Positions 50,402 through 63,097 of a stretch of 64,000 bases of DNA are shown in pieces. The stretch is taken from positions 46,006,501 through 46,070,500 of the forward strand of contig OX419761.1 of NCBI GenBank assembly GCA_948567375.1. The letters run 5' to 3'. Source of the stretch: Lunularia cruciata (taxonomy: Eukaryota > Streptophyta > Marchantiopsida > Lunulariales > Lunulariaceae). Numbering within the stretch: the stretch's first letter is position 1; each line of letters opens with the position of its first letter. The notes below the pieces were generated by a model. It had not been told where the DNA came from and searched no databases. It was given only the letters and a program-made list of their open reading frames with translations. The position numbers and the translations under genes are program-made.

Positions 50402-53400
50402 TCAGCTGTCAGAGGCTTTCATTTTACGAGCCCGCTTGTGATGAGGAGGTGACGGTGGGGCTTCGGAGAACCTTGCTGGGGCCTATCTCACAAAAAATAG
50501 TCCATGTTAAATATATTGAAGGCATTGTATACGGTCCAGGTACACAGAATTCAAAGCATAAGTACCGGCAGAACAAGAATATAGTTAGAATCTGAAAAGA
50601 CTCGTTAGCATTCAAGGTTTCAAGACAGACTTGAAATATGGTTCCGTAACCTCACCTTGCGCTTGTGTTCTCTTTTATTTACTCTTTCACCTGCAACATC
50701 CAAATACTTAGAAATGTTAGCATATCTTATTAACCCTGCGGTTAGTCCAGAAATCTTTATAACATAAGCAATACACTCACATGTCCTCTATGACCAGTCT
50801 ATGGAAACCATTGCTGAAGGAAGTGGAGATAACTGAGCTTTACTAAAGAATTTTCTGAATCAGCTGCAAGCCCATATCAGCTACGTACTGGATGACAAAT
50901 GTGAAAAGGATAAGCAAAGCATTCAAATTGCTGAAAATTTACAAAAAATTTAACGATGTATGGAGAAGCAACACAATTTTCGAACTCTGACCTGAGAAAG
51001 AATCTGGGTCGGCTCCGACTGCAGTTGCTCGAGTTAGTACACGCTCGTGGTCATTTCCACGTTGCCCTCTCTGTATCAAAACTCTCAGCATCAGGATCCT
51101 TATCCCCATCTTAATAACCTTGTGCCAATGAGTCACATCGGGAATAATTACATATCAATATATTATATATATGCTTTCTGCAAGACTAGGGAAAAAGATA
51201 TCCCGTCGAACAGTTCATGGCTACGAAACCTTCCTGGCGTATTATATGTCCGCGGAAACCACAATACAAAATAAGAACACTATAAGGGCATATAATATAG
51301 TAAGGACAAGTTACCTTCGGTGTACTAGGTGTTGGTATATCTGCATAGGGATTTTCTCGCAGTAAAGACACTTCATTTTCCTTCCATGTCAGCTGCACAG
51401 ACGATAGAACCTGAGGACTACCTGGTGCAGGGATTCTTTGTACATAGGCAAAATACATCTGAATATTGATCTAATGACATTTCAGCGGCTCCAAAGGCCC
51501 AAATATATTGCATCAAGGTCACACCTAATACTGAAGTTACAGTATCCATCTCACAAATCAAAGGAAGGCAAAGCTCTACCTGTTTCTGTAGTTGTATGAG
51601 TTGAAGTAGTTCTTTCCGCAATTCCATGTGCTCCTCGCATACATTCTTGGTAGGATACTTGACCTTTGCACGACACTTCAGTTCTCGAGCGACAAGAGAC
51701 CCCTAGTCAGTACGTCACCCAGGGTGATCTTTAACCTCCAACTCTTTACTTTAGCACTATTTTGTATAATTATTAACTACAAGCGTCGTGGTAACCCTCA
51801 ACATGAATTTGAGGGGCTTTGAAGTTACTTACTCCATAATCCTCAATTAACTGATCAACACGCTTTGATGTCCGCACACCAGCTTGTGAAACACTGGCTT
51901 GGACCGCTTGTGCATGGAAGGCGGAACGAAGGTACACGCGAGGCTGACATGAACAGACAACGAATCAACGAACACGTGAGTGATCCAAGAAGATCAGGAG
52001 TGCTGCAGAGCTCACTAGCAAGTAGGAAGTAGAAGGCCGTATGTTCTAACGACTGAGATGCAGTATCTCCAATAAAAGTATGACAGAGGAGGGATAGTGA
52101 AGCATTACAGGACGTGGCCCGGATGTAGCAGGTGGAGTTCCTGTCAAAGGAAGTGAAGTAACAGGAACTGTGGGAGTGGCGATCGCTGTGGACGGACCCG
52201 CAGATTGGGTAGGAGAAGAAGGACGAAGAGGAGTCTTTGGAGATTTGTCCACATCAGTATTCACCGCACTATCGGGCGCAGACTTGCTGGCCAGTACCTC
52301 TGCTTCTTCTGCCATCTGTACAACCAGCTCTTCAAAAATCAGAGATGTAACAGAACTAGTGCGACCAGCATTGTGCACTCAAGCTTCGAGACCCTTTTGT
52401 CTGAGCTTCCATACAGCGAGGTGACTTCGCCTCATATGTAGTTATTGCAACTAGTGTTCAAAGATGAAAGTGGTCAGAAAAGCAGTTAAGCTATTGTTGC
52501 AGCATAGCAGAGACATTACCTTTGTACTAAGTCGTACTTCTGTGATGCGTTTAGCTTCTGCCAGAACCTGAATGGCCAACCACAAACGTAGGTCACAAAC
52601 AGGCTGCTATGACCTTATTAAGGTTCCACCTGGTAGTGAAAATAGATCACTGATAGACTTAGGCAACTTTTGAAGAAGGAAATACCTCCGCATCTTCCTT
52701 TTCCTGCTGTCGTGACTGTGATAGTAGTATATTCAAAGCTTTCTTTCGCTCAATCTCATATTGTTGGTTGTAGGTATCCTGTTGAAACAAATTAATAGTA
52801 TGAAAGAAAATGGGAATCAAATCGGACCTGGCAACACTTCCATGCGTAATCAAAGAAAATTCCTAAGTCGTGAACCTGATGGCAGACATTTCCTCCTAAA
52901 ATTGGGGTTCCAAACTCTCCTGGCAGAAAAACGTACAGACAAATACCTACTGAATCCCTACTTTAGAACCGGATTTTTCAGAGAAAGAAATAGTCTCCAT
53001 CCAGCAGAATACCATATCAGTGAGATATAATATTCAAATTCCCTTGCTCATTAAGTTTCAAGATGAACTGTCTTTCAATTTTCCCCTCCTTAAAAGAACT
53101 TCTTAAGGAGAGGTAACCAGCCATTACCTTCGCCAGCGTGTGATCCGTCACATCCTCCGTTGATCCAGCTCTGGTCAGCAAAATTGACTTCGCAGCTGCT
53201 AGTAAGAAACTCAACGAAATACTTTTAGCAGTCAGTCAGCACAATATTACATAATAATCAGATATTTTGAAGCCTACATTGATCTCATGGCCGGAGTTCA
53301 TCGGTTTATGCCAAGTTTGCTCCATAGAAACTTAACGCAATACGCCCATTCAGGAAACATCTACGCTGTTGCTCCTAGGCATAGTTCATGACATTTGGAG

Positions 53401-55553
53401 AACTTTGACAGCTGTTTTCAACTGAAAGCGTTTCCTTTGTTAAGTTCATCCTTCCGCACGTTAACTTGAAATGGATAGAGACTCCCTTCTTCTACAAGAT
53501 CAAATGATTTCTTTCGATATACACGACGTCACAGTATCACACACAGTAATATCATACCCGAATAGTAGCGGTCTTTCAAATCTTCCACAGAACGAGAAGT
53601 GGGAAGGCGATCTGCTATGACGATAAACCGCAGGTCAAACTGCTCACAGAGATCGAAGAGCTGGTCTGTCTCCTCTTTGCTCCAATTCTGCGATAAATGT
53701 ATCTTATCAGTAATGACCTTCAAAATGGACAAACTGAAAAATAATAACAACAAATTTACCGGTCTAGGACGCTCGACATTCCTCTCCATATCGCCGCACG
53801 GGAGAGAGAGCCCAGGTAAGTAAGGAGACATACCGGATCAGTCAAGTACTTGCTGTACTCCTCGTCTGTGTAGCGTATAACATCCACGGCCTGTTGAAAC
53901 CCGGAGAATGATAGTTTCAAGTGGGTTAATAACATGGATATAACTTGAAATACATTATCAAAATAGACACTCGTGAGGATAAGCGAACTTGCCTTGTTGT
54001 ACTTGGCGAAACTATAGTCTCCTGCTGGCACGACATTCTCTACTACTCGCACCTGCAGCCAGAGTACACGGAAGATCAGGCCTGAAAGCGCTTCAGTGTC
54101 ATACAACGAGGACCATCATATCCATTAAATCAATAGTGAGTCCTGGTATGCGTCTACCGCGAGCTCCCTTCCCTATCTGATTTGCAAAGGAGCACATTCG
54201 GTGTCTGGAAGATTGCTTCTATTACGAAACTGAGGCTTTCTTCATCTACTAAGGAGACACAAACTGAGGATCCAGAATATGAGCTCAAACCATAAAGTTT
54301 ACCGAGGAACTTGAGACCGAGAAGGACCTGGCGGTAAGCTTTTCAAGTCCCAAGATAAAATGATAGCAAACGCAAGTTGGTAAGCAAAAACAAAAGTGAA
54401 TAAAGAACTGTTATAAAAGAAATAGGGGGACAGAGAGCTCACAAGCATATGAGATTTACTCCTGTAAACAAGGAGAACATTTGAATCTAGTAAAACTTTG
54501 ACACCCACTGGATAAATCATATGTCAGAACAAGGGTCAGCTCAGAATTAAATAAAGTACTTGAAGAAGAACACATACCCAATGATGCAGTTTCAAATTAT
54601 CAGACCGTGCAGAAGACGTAAATTCTGACCATTTCCAGGCAACCTACAAAATAGAAACCACTTATTAAAGCTGAACCGTGTGCTTTAGCCCCGAAGCCTG
54701 AATACCCTCAATGCGTGAGCGACTTTAAATGTGTTGATACAATCTTTCCTGAGTGATGAGAGCCGCCCCCGAACCACACCTTTTTTACTGCATCGACTGG
54801 CTTCTTTTTCTTAAGGCTAGTTGGATCCAAAGCTGGCATAACCGGAGGTAACCCTCCAGTGAGCGCATAAACCTGCAAAGAACAAAAGAAAAAGGCGTCC
54901 CGATCAGGGTACCAGGGAAAAATTGCTGAGTCTAACTTTGGATCTAATAAATCCTCTGTCCCTAGCTTCCATTCTTCAAAACTGATGAAAGGGTACAGCT
55001 ACTCGTATAGCACTGAGATACAAGTCCTGATCGGTCAGTTAACTAGTTAAGTTTCGTTGCTAGACTGCTGGTCGACTGCTTCAGCAAATATGTTCCATGG
55101 ATATCCGATAAACAACTTCCAAAATTGACGAGTTTATTTTCCTTCCCGGGACAATTCATCAGAATTATCATGAATTTATGATCGTCAAAAGAAGAAACGT
55201 GCTAACGTTCGACATTTTTTTTCCCTCAATGAATCACATCTTGTCGGCTCGGATTCATAGAAGACGTAATACAATTGCTTGAGCAATTCCGGCCAAGAAT
55301 TTCATTTCAACCACCAACACGTTAGCCTTGTTGTGTTACCGATGATATTTTCCTCCAGAGACTGTTGGTGAAATCGACTACAAGCAGTTTCTGTAATATT
55401 GTCACTCAAACTCAGAGAAACATTTTCTTGGAAATAACTGACCTCACGAGATACTCCATCCGGTTTTTTCTGAACATCTTTAGTTGACCGACGCTTTTCA
55501 CCTCCAGAACCAACAACCTTGGGGAGCCCAAGAATATCCTTGGCATCCGCCAT
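50402..55553 (-). CDS. SWC4: SWC4 / DMAP1 homologue, subunit of SWR1 and NuA4 chromatin complexes
   Basis: Sixteen exons, high to low: 55553-55443, 54872-54780, 54643-54578, 54052-53993, 53890-53834, 53687-53558, 53195-53128, 52778-52686, 52567-52520, 52315-52109, 51943-51833, 51663-51580, 51410-51315, 51070-50992, 50690-50656, 50482-50402. Phases close to 472 residues. The N-terminus [12 protein letters not shown] is the family signature. A SANT/Myb-like DMAP1 domain spans about residues 110-175 ([45 protein letters not shown]). It is followed by a helical [12 protein letters not shown] segment, a Pro/Thr/Ser-rich linker and a basic tail ([11 protein letters not shown]). Family role: nuclear subunit for H2A.Z deposition by SWR1 and H4/H2A acetylation by NuA4, with DNA binding in plants. 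One intron (53,992-53,891) is GC-AG; the rest are GT-AG. Confidence 0.96.
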
Positions 55554-57862
55554 CGTTTCCAGCAATTAGACTCCCTTCAATTCACCTTCGTTCAGGAAGC
55601 GACTTAGCAATAACCTCCACCCTCTTCCTTGTTGCCACAGTACATCTCCTACATACTACTTGCCCTAGCTACTTTCTCCATAACCCGAACTATCCGCAAC
55701 AGAATATCAGCACAACGAAGAAACCATAACAATCACAATATGCTGTAACTCCGCTCGCGCCAATCCATTGCCATTCCATCTCCAGAAACATCATTCCTAT
55801 TCATACAATAAATCTCTTCGACCCTGTTCTAAAATCCTCTGTGGTGCCCCCTGTGGTATCCATCGCAATTCTAAAGTTTGCGCGTTGAATTCCCCTAGAC
55901 CTCCTCCATACCTACATCAACATATCACAATCCTTATTCAGCAATAGTCTTTGGCATAAGTCGGTTCTGAAGCGGCAAAGGTTCCCTCGTGTTCGTGCAC
56001 AGTCCCCTGTTCATGCTTCTCCCGTGAGCTTGAGAGTGCTCGACATTCAAAGCAGCCACAGAGAGGACGAAGGATGAACGTCTCGAAGTCCTTTCCCGCC
56101 GGTTTTAGCTACTGTACTCGCAGATATAAACTTTCCCGGTCACTTACCAGACCGTCTCTGCCGGGATTATAGCTCCCGGTCATCCTCGGGTTGGGGTTTT
56201 TCTCGTTCAGGCAGTTTCTCTTGTCGTTTCGTGGTCTTCCTTGTGAGAACTTAACTCTCACAAGGAAGACTACGAGCTACAATCGTGAAAGCAGCGTACT
56301 GTAGTGTTGTAACCAAGTTCTTTTCCATTTAACCCGCTTAATCTGTTATATTGCTATGAGTTCTTCACTCGAAGTATTATAGAAAAACTACTAGGTTAAG
56401 CCACAATATATTAGGTTAGGTATAGTAGCCCCAATATATTACTATTTGGGGTGTAGTAACGCAAGGCATGTAAACATAAATTATATATATTGAAAAAAGA
56501 ACCTGAACAATAATATGTTTATCATAAAAGAATGATTTTCACAACTTGGACGTTACTGGAAAAATGATGATTTTAGTACTACTACCCATTATAGACATGG
56601 AATTGTGAGCCCGATTGTTTTAGTTTATGTTGTCATAGTTTGTACATGGGATGGAAGTTTGCATGTTGATGTTATGGTTTTGTTAGCTCAATGAAGGTTT
56701 TACCTTCAAATGATATCCTTGTTTCGAAGATGGTGGCTTGTCATACAATTGACAAAGTGCGATGAAAATCCAGATGTGTGGTAAGAGAAAGACCATTGAC
56801 TTTGTAGTCTACTTCTCCTAGCAAGGAATAGTCATGGACAACCAAGAAAATTTAATACTAAAGAAAATCTTTTGGGTTGGAGGAAATCATTTTGCCATAA
56901 TATTTGCTCATTAACAGATATACATGTGGTCAGATCAAAGACAACATGAGTGAAGTTAGGAATCTAGTGAAATTTTATGATAAGAAAATTCTTCAAAAGT
57001 GTAGAATGAAGATCCTGACCATATCTTTCTTGCGTCTCAAATTTTTTTAGTCTTCTACCCTCAACATAGCTCATAAACCATCACATGAGATAATGACGTT
57101 GATGTAAGACTCACTAATTAGTCCAAATCATTATTGTGATTATCATATGTTCAATATACATACATGAATCTAAAAGAAGAAATTGACATGGCAAAAATAT
57201 GCATTGATTTGCTCACAAAGAGAAGTATTTATTATATAGATAATATGTGTTAACTTTATGTTTGCTTGTGTACATGACTATCCCGGTCTTGGTTATACTT
57301 GCACCTTTCCAATTTCTAAAAAAAGTTGTTGAAGAGATTTCGTGTTGCGATGTTGCCTTGTTTTATCTTGATTTGGACTGTGAAGTATTTGTGAGTACTA
57401 CTGTGGATATGATAGCCAGACTTAAGATGTTTAGACTTCAAATGCTTAGGACAAACTTCTTGTTGAAATGATGGATATAGAAAGTATACATACACAAGAA
57501 GAACCACTCCAACAACTCAACAACCTTCCCAAGGCAAATGAATCACTTATGCACACTTACAATGGAACACCACCAACAAGGGAAGAGATAGAGAAATAAA
57601 CAAATAAAGGAAAAAAAAGTGTTAAAACTATTCCAAGTAATCTGCACTTCAACTGAGAGGATTCAATTTATAGATGGTGGCTGTAGATAGTTGCCTCAAA
57701 AAGTTGAAGCAACACAAATAGCTACATACCTAGAGCATGTAACATGTATGAAGATTAGGTATGGAACAAACAAAACATAGAAGGCCAAAATGATCAACAA
57801 GATAGCATAAGTATGTCAAAGTCCAGTCCAACCACATGGGAACATTATAGAGGTGACACATA
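55554..57862. other. SWC4 upstream region and AT-rich spacer
   Basis: 55.55-56.25 kb is moderately GC-rich and should contain the SWC4 promoter and leader. A strong hairpin sits at 56,234-56,270. From 56.3 kb to the retroelement the sequence is AT-rich with only short frames (longest 74 codons, 57,247-57,471, no recognisable motif). Confidence 0.55.
56234..56270. repeat. hairpin with perfect 15-bp arms
   Basis: GTCTTCCTTGTGAGA (56,234-56,248) and TCTCACAAGGAAGAC (56,256-56,270) are exact reverse complements around a 7-nt loop. Pairing continues outward for about six more positions (CGTG with TACG, then flanking T:A and G:T), giving a stem of about 20 bp. Confidence 0.95.
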
Positions 57863-57867
57863 GAATG

Positions 57868-58269
57868 TGTAACAATATGGAGTTTAGTGACGAAGTTAGT
57901 CGGGCTTACAAAGTAGCACATAAGACAAAGTAGTCTAGAATAATCCGGAAGTATCTAGGAAGCTTCCTGGCTAGCTTAGCTTGCACCTCAAGCAAGTAGC
58001 TTCTAGAAAGAAGCTTCCAGAAGCTTCCAACTAGCTTAGCTTGCACGCCAAGTAGGTGGCTTCTAGAAGGAAGCTTCTTGAGAAGCTTCCTAGTTAACTT
58101 GGCTTGCACTCTAAGAAAGCGGCTTGAGGAAGCTTCTCAAGGGCCTTGTATGCTACTTATAAATACCAAAGCCAAAGCTCATGCTAGAAATTTGGAGTTT
58201 TCACTCATTCAAGTGTCCCAATGTGAGTTTCCATTCTCCTATTTCTCTCCTCGGATTCGGTCTTTTACA
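57868..58269 (+). repeat. 5' LTR (402 bp)
   Basis: Starts TGTAACAATATGG and ends TCTTTTACA. It contains internal GAAGCTTC-type palindromic units and GCTTAGCTTGCAC direct repeats, and a TATAAATA box at 58,158-58,165 that should set the transcript start about 30 bases later. Confidence 0.95.
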
Positions 58270-58270
58270 T

Positions 58271-58280
58271 TGGTATCAAA
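58271..58280 (+). other. primer-binding site (initiator tRNA-Met type)
   Basis: TGGTATCA begins one base after the LTR, the usual complement of the 3' end of plant initiator methionine tRNA. The following bases (AAATAAG) depart from the usual GAGC continuation, probably through mutation. Confidence 0.85.
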
Positions 58281-58540
58281 ATAAGAATGGGATGGATGGA
58301 ATTTATGGACCACCAAATCCACTTCCACCAAACCATTGGGATTTTCATGTCCAAATACTACCCAAGCATCATTTCACATAGTTCATCACCTCGCACTTTG
58401 GACAAGATTTTTTGCATATGATCATCATATTTGAGGAACCCTTGGTGCTTCCGGTTGTAACTTATGGAGAACGGTGGACGTGTTGTTTTTATGTGTTAAT
58501 AAATTAGATAGATTGGGAGTGGTGTGATAAAGGAGCAACC

Positions 58541-59500
58541 ATGGCGGCAATAACTGATGTTATCCTTGCTATGCAACAACAAATCGAACACCTTACTCGA
58601 TTGTTGGATGAACAAGATCTTTGACGACAAGAGCAAGTGGAGAGAGTACCAATCTGAGAAGGAGAAGATCGGATCAGATTCCCTAAACCCAAGGTATTTG
58701 AAGGCAAGAATCTCCCGAGTGCAATTGAGAATTTTGTGTTTGATTGTGAACGTTATTTTGAAGCTACCAATCTATAAGATGAGCAAAAATAGATTCTCTT
58801 GGCTTCTAGCCAATTGGATGGAGTAGCAAAGCTATGGTGGAGATTCCGAGTGGAATGACAAATGATTATACTAATCTTGACATGGGCAGAATTCAAGAGC
58901 ACAATAATTAGTCAATTCCAAGCTATAAATGCCACACAAGCTGCATGGGATAAGTTGGCAGAGTTGAAATAGATTGGCTCCGTAAGAAGTTACATCACGT
59001 AGTTCCAAAACACCATCATGCAAATTCTAGATATATTGGAAGGTGGAGCTCTGGATTGATTTGTGAGGGGCTTGAAGGCAAGAACCAAATTAGAAGTAAC
59101 CATGCGAGAGCCACAACACTTGGAGGAAGCCATGCGGTTGGCCGAACGTTTTGATTCCTTGGTGGCAACAACTTGGTCTTGACCTTGACCTCCAAAAAGC
59201 CTACCAATACACTACACACAAGTGGAGGAGCCAGCACCAATGGAGATTGATGAAATTCAATGAAGACCACTTGGCATGGAAGATAGGGAGAAATTGCGAC
59301 AAAATGGTGGTTGTTTTTATTGTCGCCAGTTGGGGCATCATATTACTAAATGTCCACTCAAGAATGGACGACCTTGACAAGTTGCCCAAGTGGAGGTTGT
59401 GGAGCGGAATGATTAGGGAAACAAGGAATCCCAATAGGAGAATTCGAGCTCCCTATTGGGAGCTTGATTAGTTCCAATGGGATTGAAGGCTCGACCTATG
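58541..59500 (+). pseudogene. gag remnant with CCHC zinc knuckle
   Basis: From the ATG at 58,541 one frame carries gag-like sequence but meets repeated stops, most one transition away from Arg, Gln or Trp codons. Recognisable features are an N-terminal coiled-coil-like QQQIEHLTRLLDEQ, a central helical region around VAKLWW, and a nucleocapsid zinc knuckle C-x2-C-x4-H-x4-C at 59,312-59,353. Known role: packaging of the element RNA. The number of in-frame stops (at least eight) rules out a functional product. Confidence 0.85.
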
Positions 59501-62500
59501 CAAGTTTGCTTCACTTGCAAGGTATGATATCTAATCGAGGTTGTAGGATTTTGGTTGATTTAGGAAGTTCAAAGAATTGCACGTCTATGCAAGTAGCAAA
59601 GAAATTGGGTATTCCTATCAAGCCAGTGATTGGAGTAGTTTGATGATGGCGGATGGTAGAAAGGGTTCTGCATTCCGCACCTTGCATCCTATTACCTTCA
59701 AGATTGGGAAGGAGTATTTGGAGTGTATGAGGTTTGTAGTGGCACCTCTACACTATGATATCATTCTAGGTCTACCTTGGCTTGAACATCATAAGGTTCA
59801 ATTTGATTGGACCCGACGCCAAATTCAAGTACAACACCAAGGTAGGAATTTTTTATTAGGTTGTCTGGCACCTCTGAGTAAGACATCTAAGAATAGTCAG
59901 TCCCAAGATGGGAAGTTTGTTGAGAAGGTAGCCATAGAGCAAACCTTGAAGGAAGTGGAGTCCCAAGATGGGATGTTTGCCAAGAAGGCAACCATGGAGC
60001 ATGCTTGGAAGAGAGATGAATCCCTAGAAGGGAATTTTGTTAGTAAAGCAGACATATTGCAAGCTTTAGAGGAAGATAAGTCTGTATTTGCGGTATGGAT
60101 CAAGCCAATTTGTGCACAAGACCAATTTGTGGAGGACCAAGATTCTCATCAAGTAATGGTTGATCGGATAGTTAAGGAGTTTGCGGATGTGTTTCCGGAT
60201 GATCTGCCAAAGGGATTACCCTCCGATCAAGGTATGCCCTTCAAGATTGAGTTATTGCCAGGGAGTACTCCAATGAGTAGATCGATCTATCGGCTTTCAC
60301 CAAAGGAGTTGGAGGAGTTGCAAACAACACTTACAGAGTTGTTGGAGAAGGGCTTCATATGACATGGTACCTCTTCATGGGGAGCAATGGTACTATTTGT
60401 TCCAAAGAAGGATGGAGGACTTTGTTTCTACATTGATTATCGTGGGCTCAATAAGCAAACCGTGAAGAATGCATATCCCTTGCCTCGGATCAATAACTTG
60501 CTAGATCAACTAAGTGGAGCACGTTACTTTTCCAAGTTGGATCTTCACAATGGCTATTGGCAAACTCCTATTGATAGAGAGGATGTGCAAAAGACTGCCT
60601 TTCGCACAAGGTATGGGCATTTTGAGTGGAGAGTTTTACCTTTTGGACTCACTAATGCTCCAGCAATCTTCATGGATCAGATACATCGGGGTGTTGGATG
60701 GACTATTGGATCTGTCAGTGGTGGTGTTCTTGGATGATATCTTAATCTATAGCAAGACAAAGGCAGAACACGTGAATCATGTGCGAGAAGTCCTAAGACG
60801 ACTACGACAATAGAAATTTTATTGCAAGAAGTCAAAGTGTGCCTTTTGGCAGAAGGAGTTTACCTTCTTGGGTCATAAGATCTCCTTAGAGGGGATCAAG
60901 ATGGAGGAAGAGAAGATCAAGGCCATTATTGATTGGCCTACCCCGAAAGATGCTACAGAAGTACGGGCATTCAATGGATTTGCCAATTTTTATCGGCGGT
61001 TCATCCACTATTATGCTCATGTGGCTGCACCATTGACTGACCTCTTGGGAAAGAACTCGAGCTTCCAGTGGAACACCAAGCATGAAGAAGCACTACAGAA
61101 GTTGAAACATATGGTGTCTTCAAGACCGATTCTTGAACCATATGATCTTCAACTACCTTGTGTGGTTGATTTTGATGCTTCTAACTATGCAATTGGAGCT
61201 GTGTTGCAACAGGAATTCCTAGATAGACTACATCCCATTGCCTTTGTGTCTCGCCAATAAATACAACTGAAAGAAATTACTCTACTCAAGATCAAGAACA
61301 ACTTGCAATGGTACATGCCACCAAGGTATGGAGGCATTATCTCTTGGGGAAACAAGTGATCATGCAAACTGATCACAAGCCATTGTTGCAGACCTTACAC
61401 CTAGAGCACATGAGGAGTCGACATCATCGATGGGAAGAGCAACTCCAATTGTTTGACATCAAACTTGAGTACAAACCAAGTTGGTTCCATGTCATCCCTG
61501 ATGCTCTATCACAATGACTTGATTTGAAGTCTCTTCCTCTCATCGCGACAACAATTACAACGGTGTCAATTGACCCCAAGATCCATAACAAGTTTTGGTT
61601 AGCTCTACAACAAGATCCCTTCTTCCAAATGGTACATGGTTGTCTAACAACAGGTGACAAGGAGTACAACACCTTCTCCTTCAAGGAAGGTCTTTCATTC
61701 CATGTGGACCGGATCTATGTTCCAGCCAAAGGTGATCCTCGACTTGTGTGCCTTCAAGAAGCCCATGATTTACCCATTGTTGGTCACATGGGTGTGGAAA
61801 AGACCTTAGGTACCCTCCAACATCAATGGTGGTGGCCCAACATGACATGAGATATTCAAGAATTTGTCCGATCATGTGAGAGCTGCCAACGTAACAAGGC
61901 TAACAACCAAAAGCCGAGTGGACTCCTTCAACCGCTTGCCATTCCATCAGCTTGTTGGGAGCATGTGAGCTTGGATCTCATCACATCCTTGCCAAAGACA
62001 AAACAAGGACATACCGCCATTATGGTGTTTGTGGATAAGCTTAGTAAGCAAATCCACTTGGCACCAACCTATGATACCGTGGATGCTCCAACCTTAGCGC
62101 AAATCTACTTTGACAATGTCTTCAAGCATCATGGGATGCCATGCATACTCATCTCCGACCGTGATCCTTGATTTACTAGGAAGTTTTAGAAATCACTCTT
62201 TTAGATACTTGGCACCAAGCTTGCTTTGTCCACGGCCTATCATCCTCAAACTGATGGACAAACCAAACATGCAAATCATACATTAGAAGATATGTTGCGT
62301 GCCTTTGTCAATGTCTACCATACCAATTGGGATGAATGTCTTACCGCTACAAAATTTGCCTACAACAGTTCCAAACAGGCAAGCACTAGATTCTCTCCTT
62401 TCTTTCTCAATTTTGGCCAAGATACGCTTGTTCCAGATTCTCTTCTTGCTCCCCCTCCATCTCAAGTTCCTCATACTTCCACATTCTTGACCATTATATC

Positions 62501-62655
62501 CCAATCTCTCCAACAAGCCAAGTCTCACCTCCTTGTTGCTCAGAATTGCCAAAAACAATATATGGACCACCATTGTCGTGATCTCACCTTTGAAGTTGGT
62601 GATAAAGTCATGCTATCCTCCAGTAACCTCCCTCTCCCACTTGATACCTAAGTTT
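59501..62655 (+). pseudogene. pol remnant: protease, reverse transcriptase, RNase H, integrase
   Basis: Protease: the active-site box at about 59,557 reads DLGSS where D-(S/T)-G is expected, and a frameshift follows near 59,640. Reverse transcriptase, 60.2-60.8 kb: [25 protein letters not shown] and the catalytic FLDD at 60,727-60,738, with a TGA at 60,360-60,362 and a frameshift near 60,700. RNase H: DFDAS at 61,168 and TDHKPL near 61,360, with a frameshift near 61,260. Integrase: HHCC zinc finger ending CESCQ near 61,890, core aspartates in SLDLI and ISDRD, but the third acidic residue is replaced by Lys (62,265-62,267), and several stops lie between 61,848 and 62,210. Segments are individually intact up to about 260 codons. 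Confidence 0.92.
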
Positions 62656-62869
62656 GTAAACTTGCCCCTAATTGGATCAGACTCTTTGATATCACCCAAA
62701 TTGTCTCTCCTATTGCTTATCAACTTGCCTTGCCTTGTCACATGCATATCCATCTTGTCTTTCATGTTTCCAAGTTGAAACCCTTTGTTCCTAACCCCTC
62801 TTCCTTTTCCTCTCAAGTCCAACCTCCCCCTCTTCCTTTTCTTCTCAAGTCCAACCTCCTCCTCTTCCT

Positions 62870-63060
62870 ATCCCTATCAATGATCATGAGGAGTACAAAG
62901 TTGATCGTATCCTTACGCGTCGCCATATTCAACAAGGCCGTCACCAACATACGGAGTACAAGGTCCTTTGGAAAAGGTATCCCTTTCATGATGCCACTTG
63001 GGAACCTCTTTCTCACCTCCAAAATGCACAGACGGCCATCCAGGAATTCAAAGCTTCATT
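62870..63060 (+). pseudogene. C-terminal chromodomain of the integrase
   Basis: In one frame the sequence reads EEYKVDRILTRR, then TEYKVLWKRYPFHDATWEP and LQNAQTAIQEF, the aromatic-cage and helix pattern of a chromodomain. It is out of frame with the upstream integrase tail because of changes in a CTCTTCCTTTTC-rich repeat near 62,800-62,870. Chromodomains of these elements are thought to steer insertion towards particular chromatin. Confidence 0.85.
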
Positions 63061-63084
63061 GGTGACAAGGACGTCACCAACTAG

Positions 63085-63097
63085 CGGTAGGGGAATA
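63085..63097 (+). other. polypurine tract before the 3' LTR
   Basis: GGTAGGGGAA immediately precedes the 3' LTR start at 63,098, the position expected for the plus-strand DNA primer. Confidence 0.75.

Noticed and set aside
57247-57471. 74-codon plus-strand frame upstream of the retroelement
   Set aside because: Hydrophobic but without a motif, in AT-rich DNA; not enough to call a gene.
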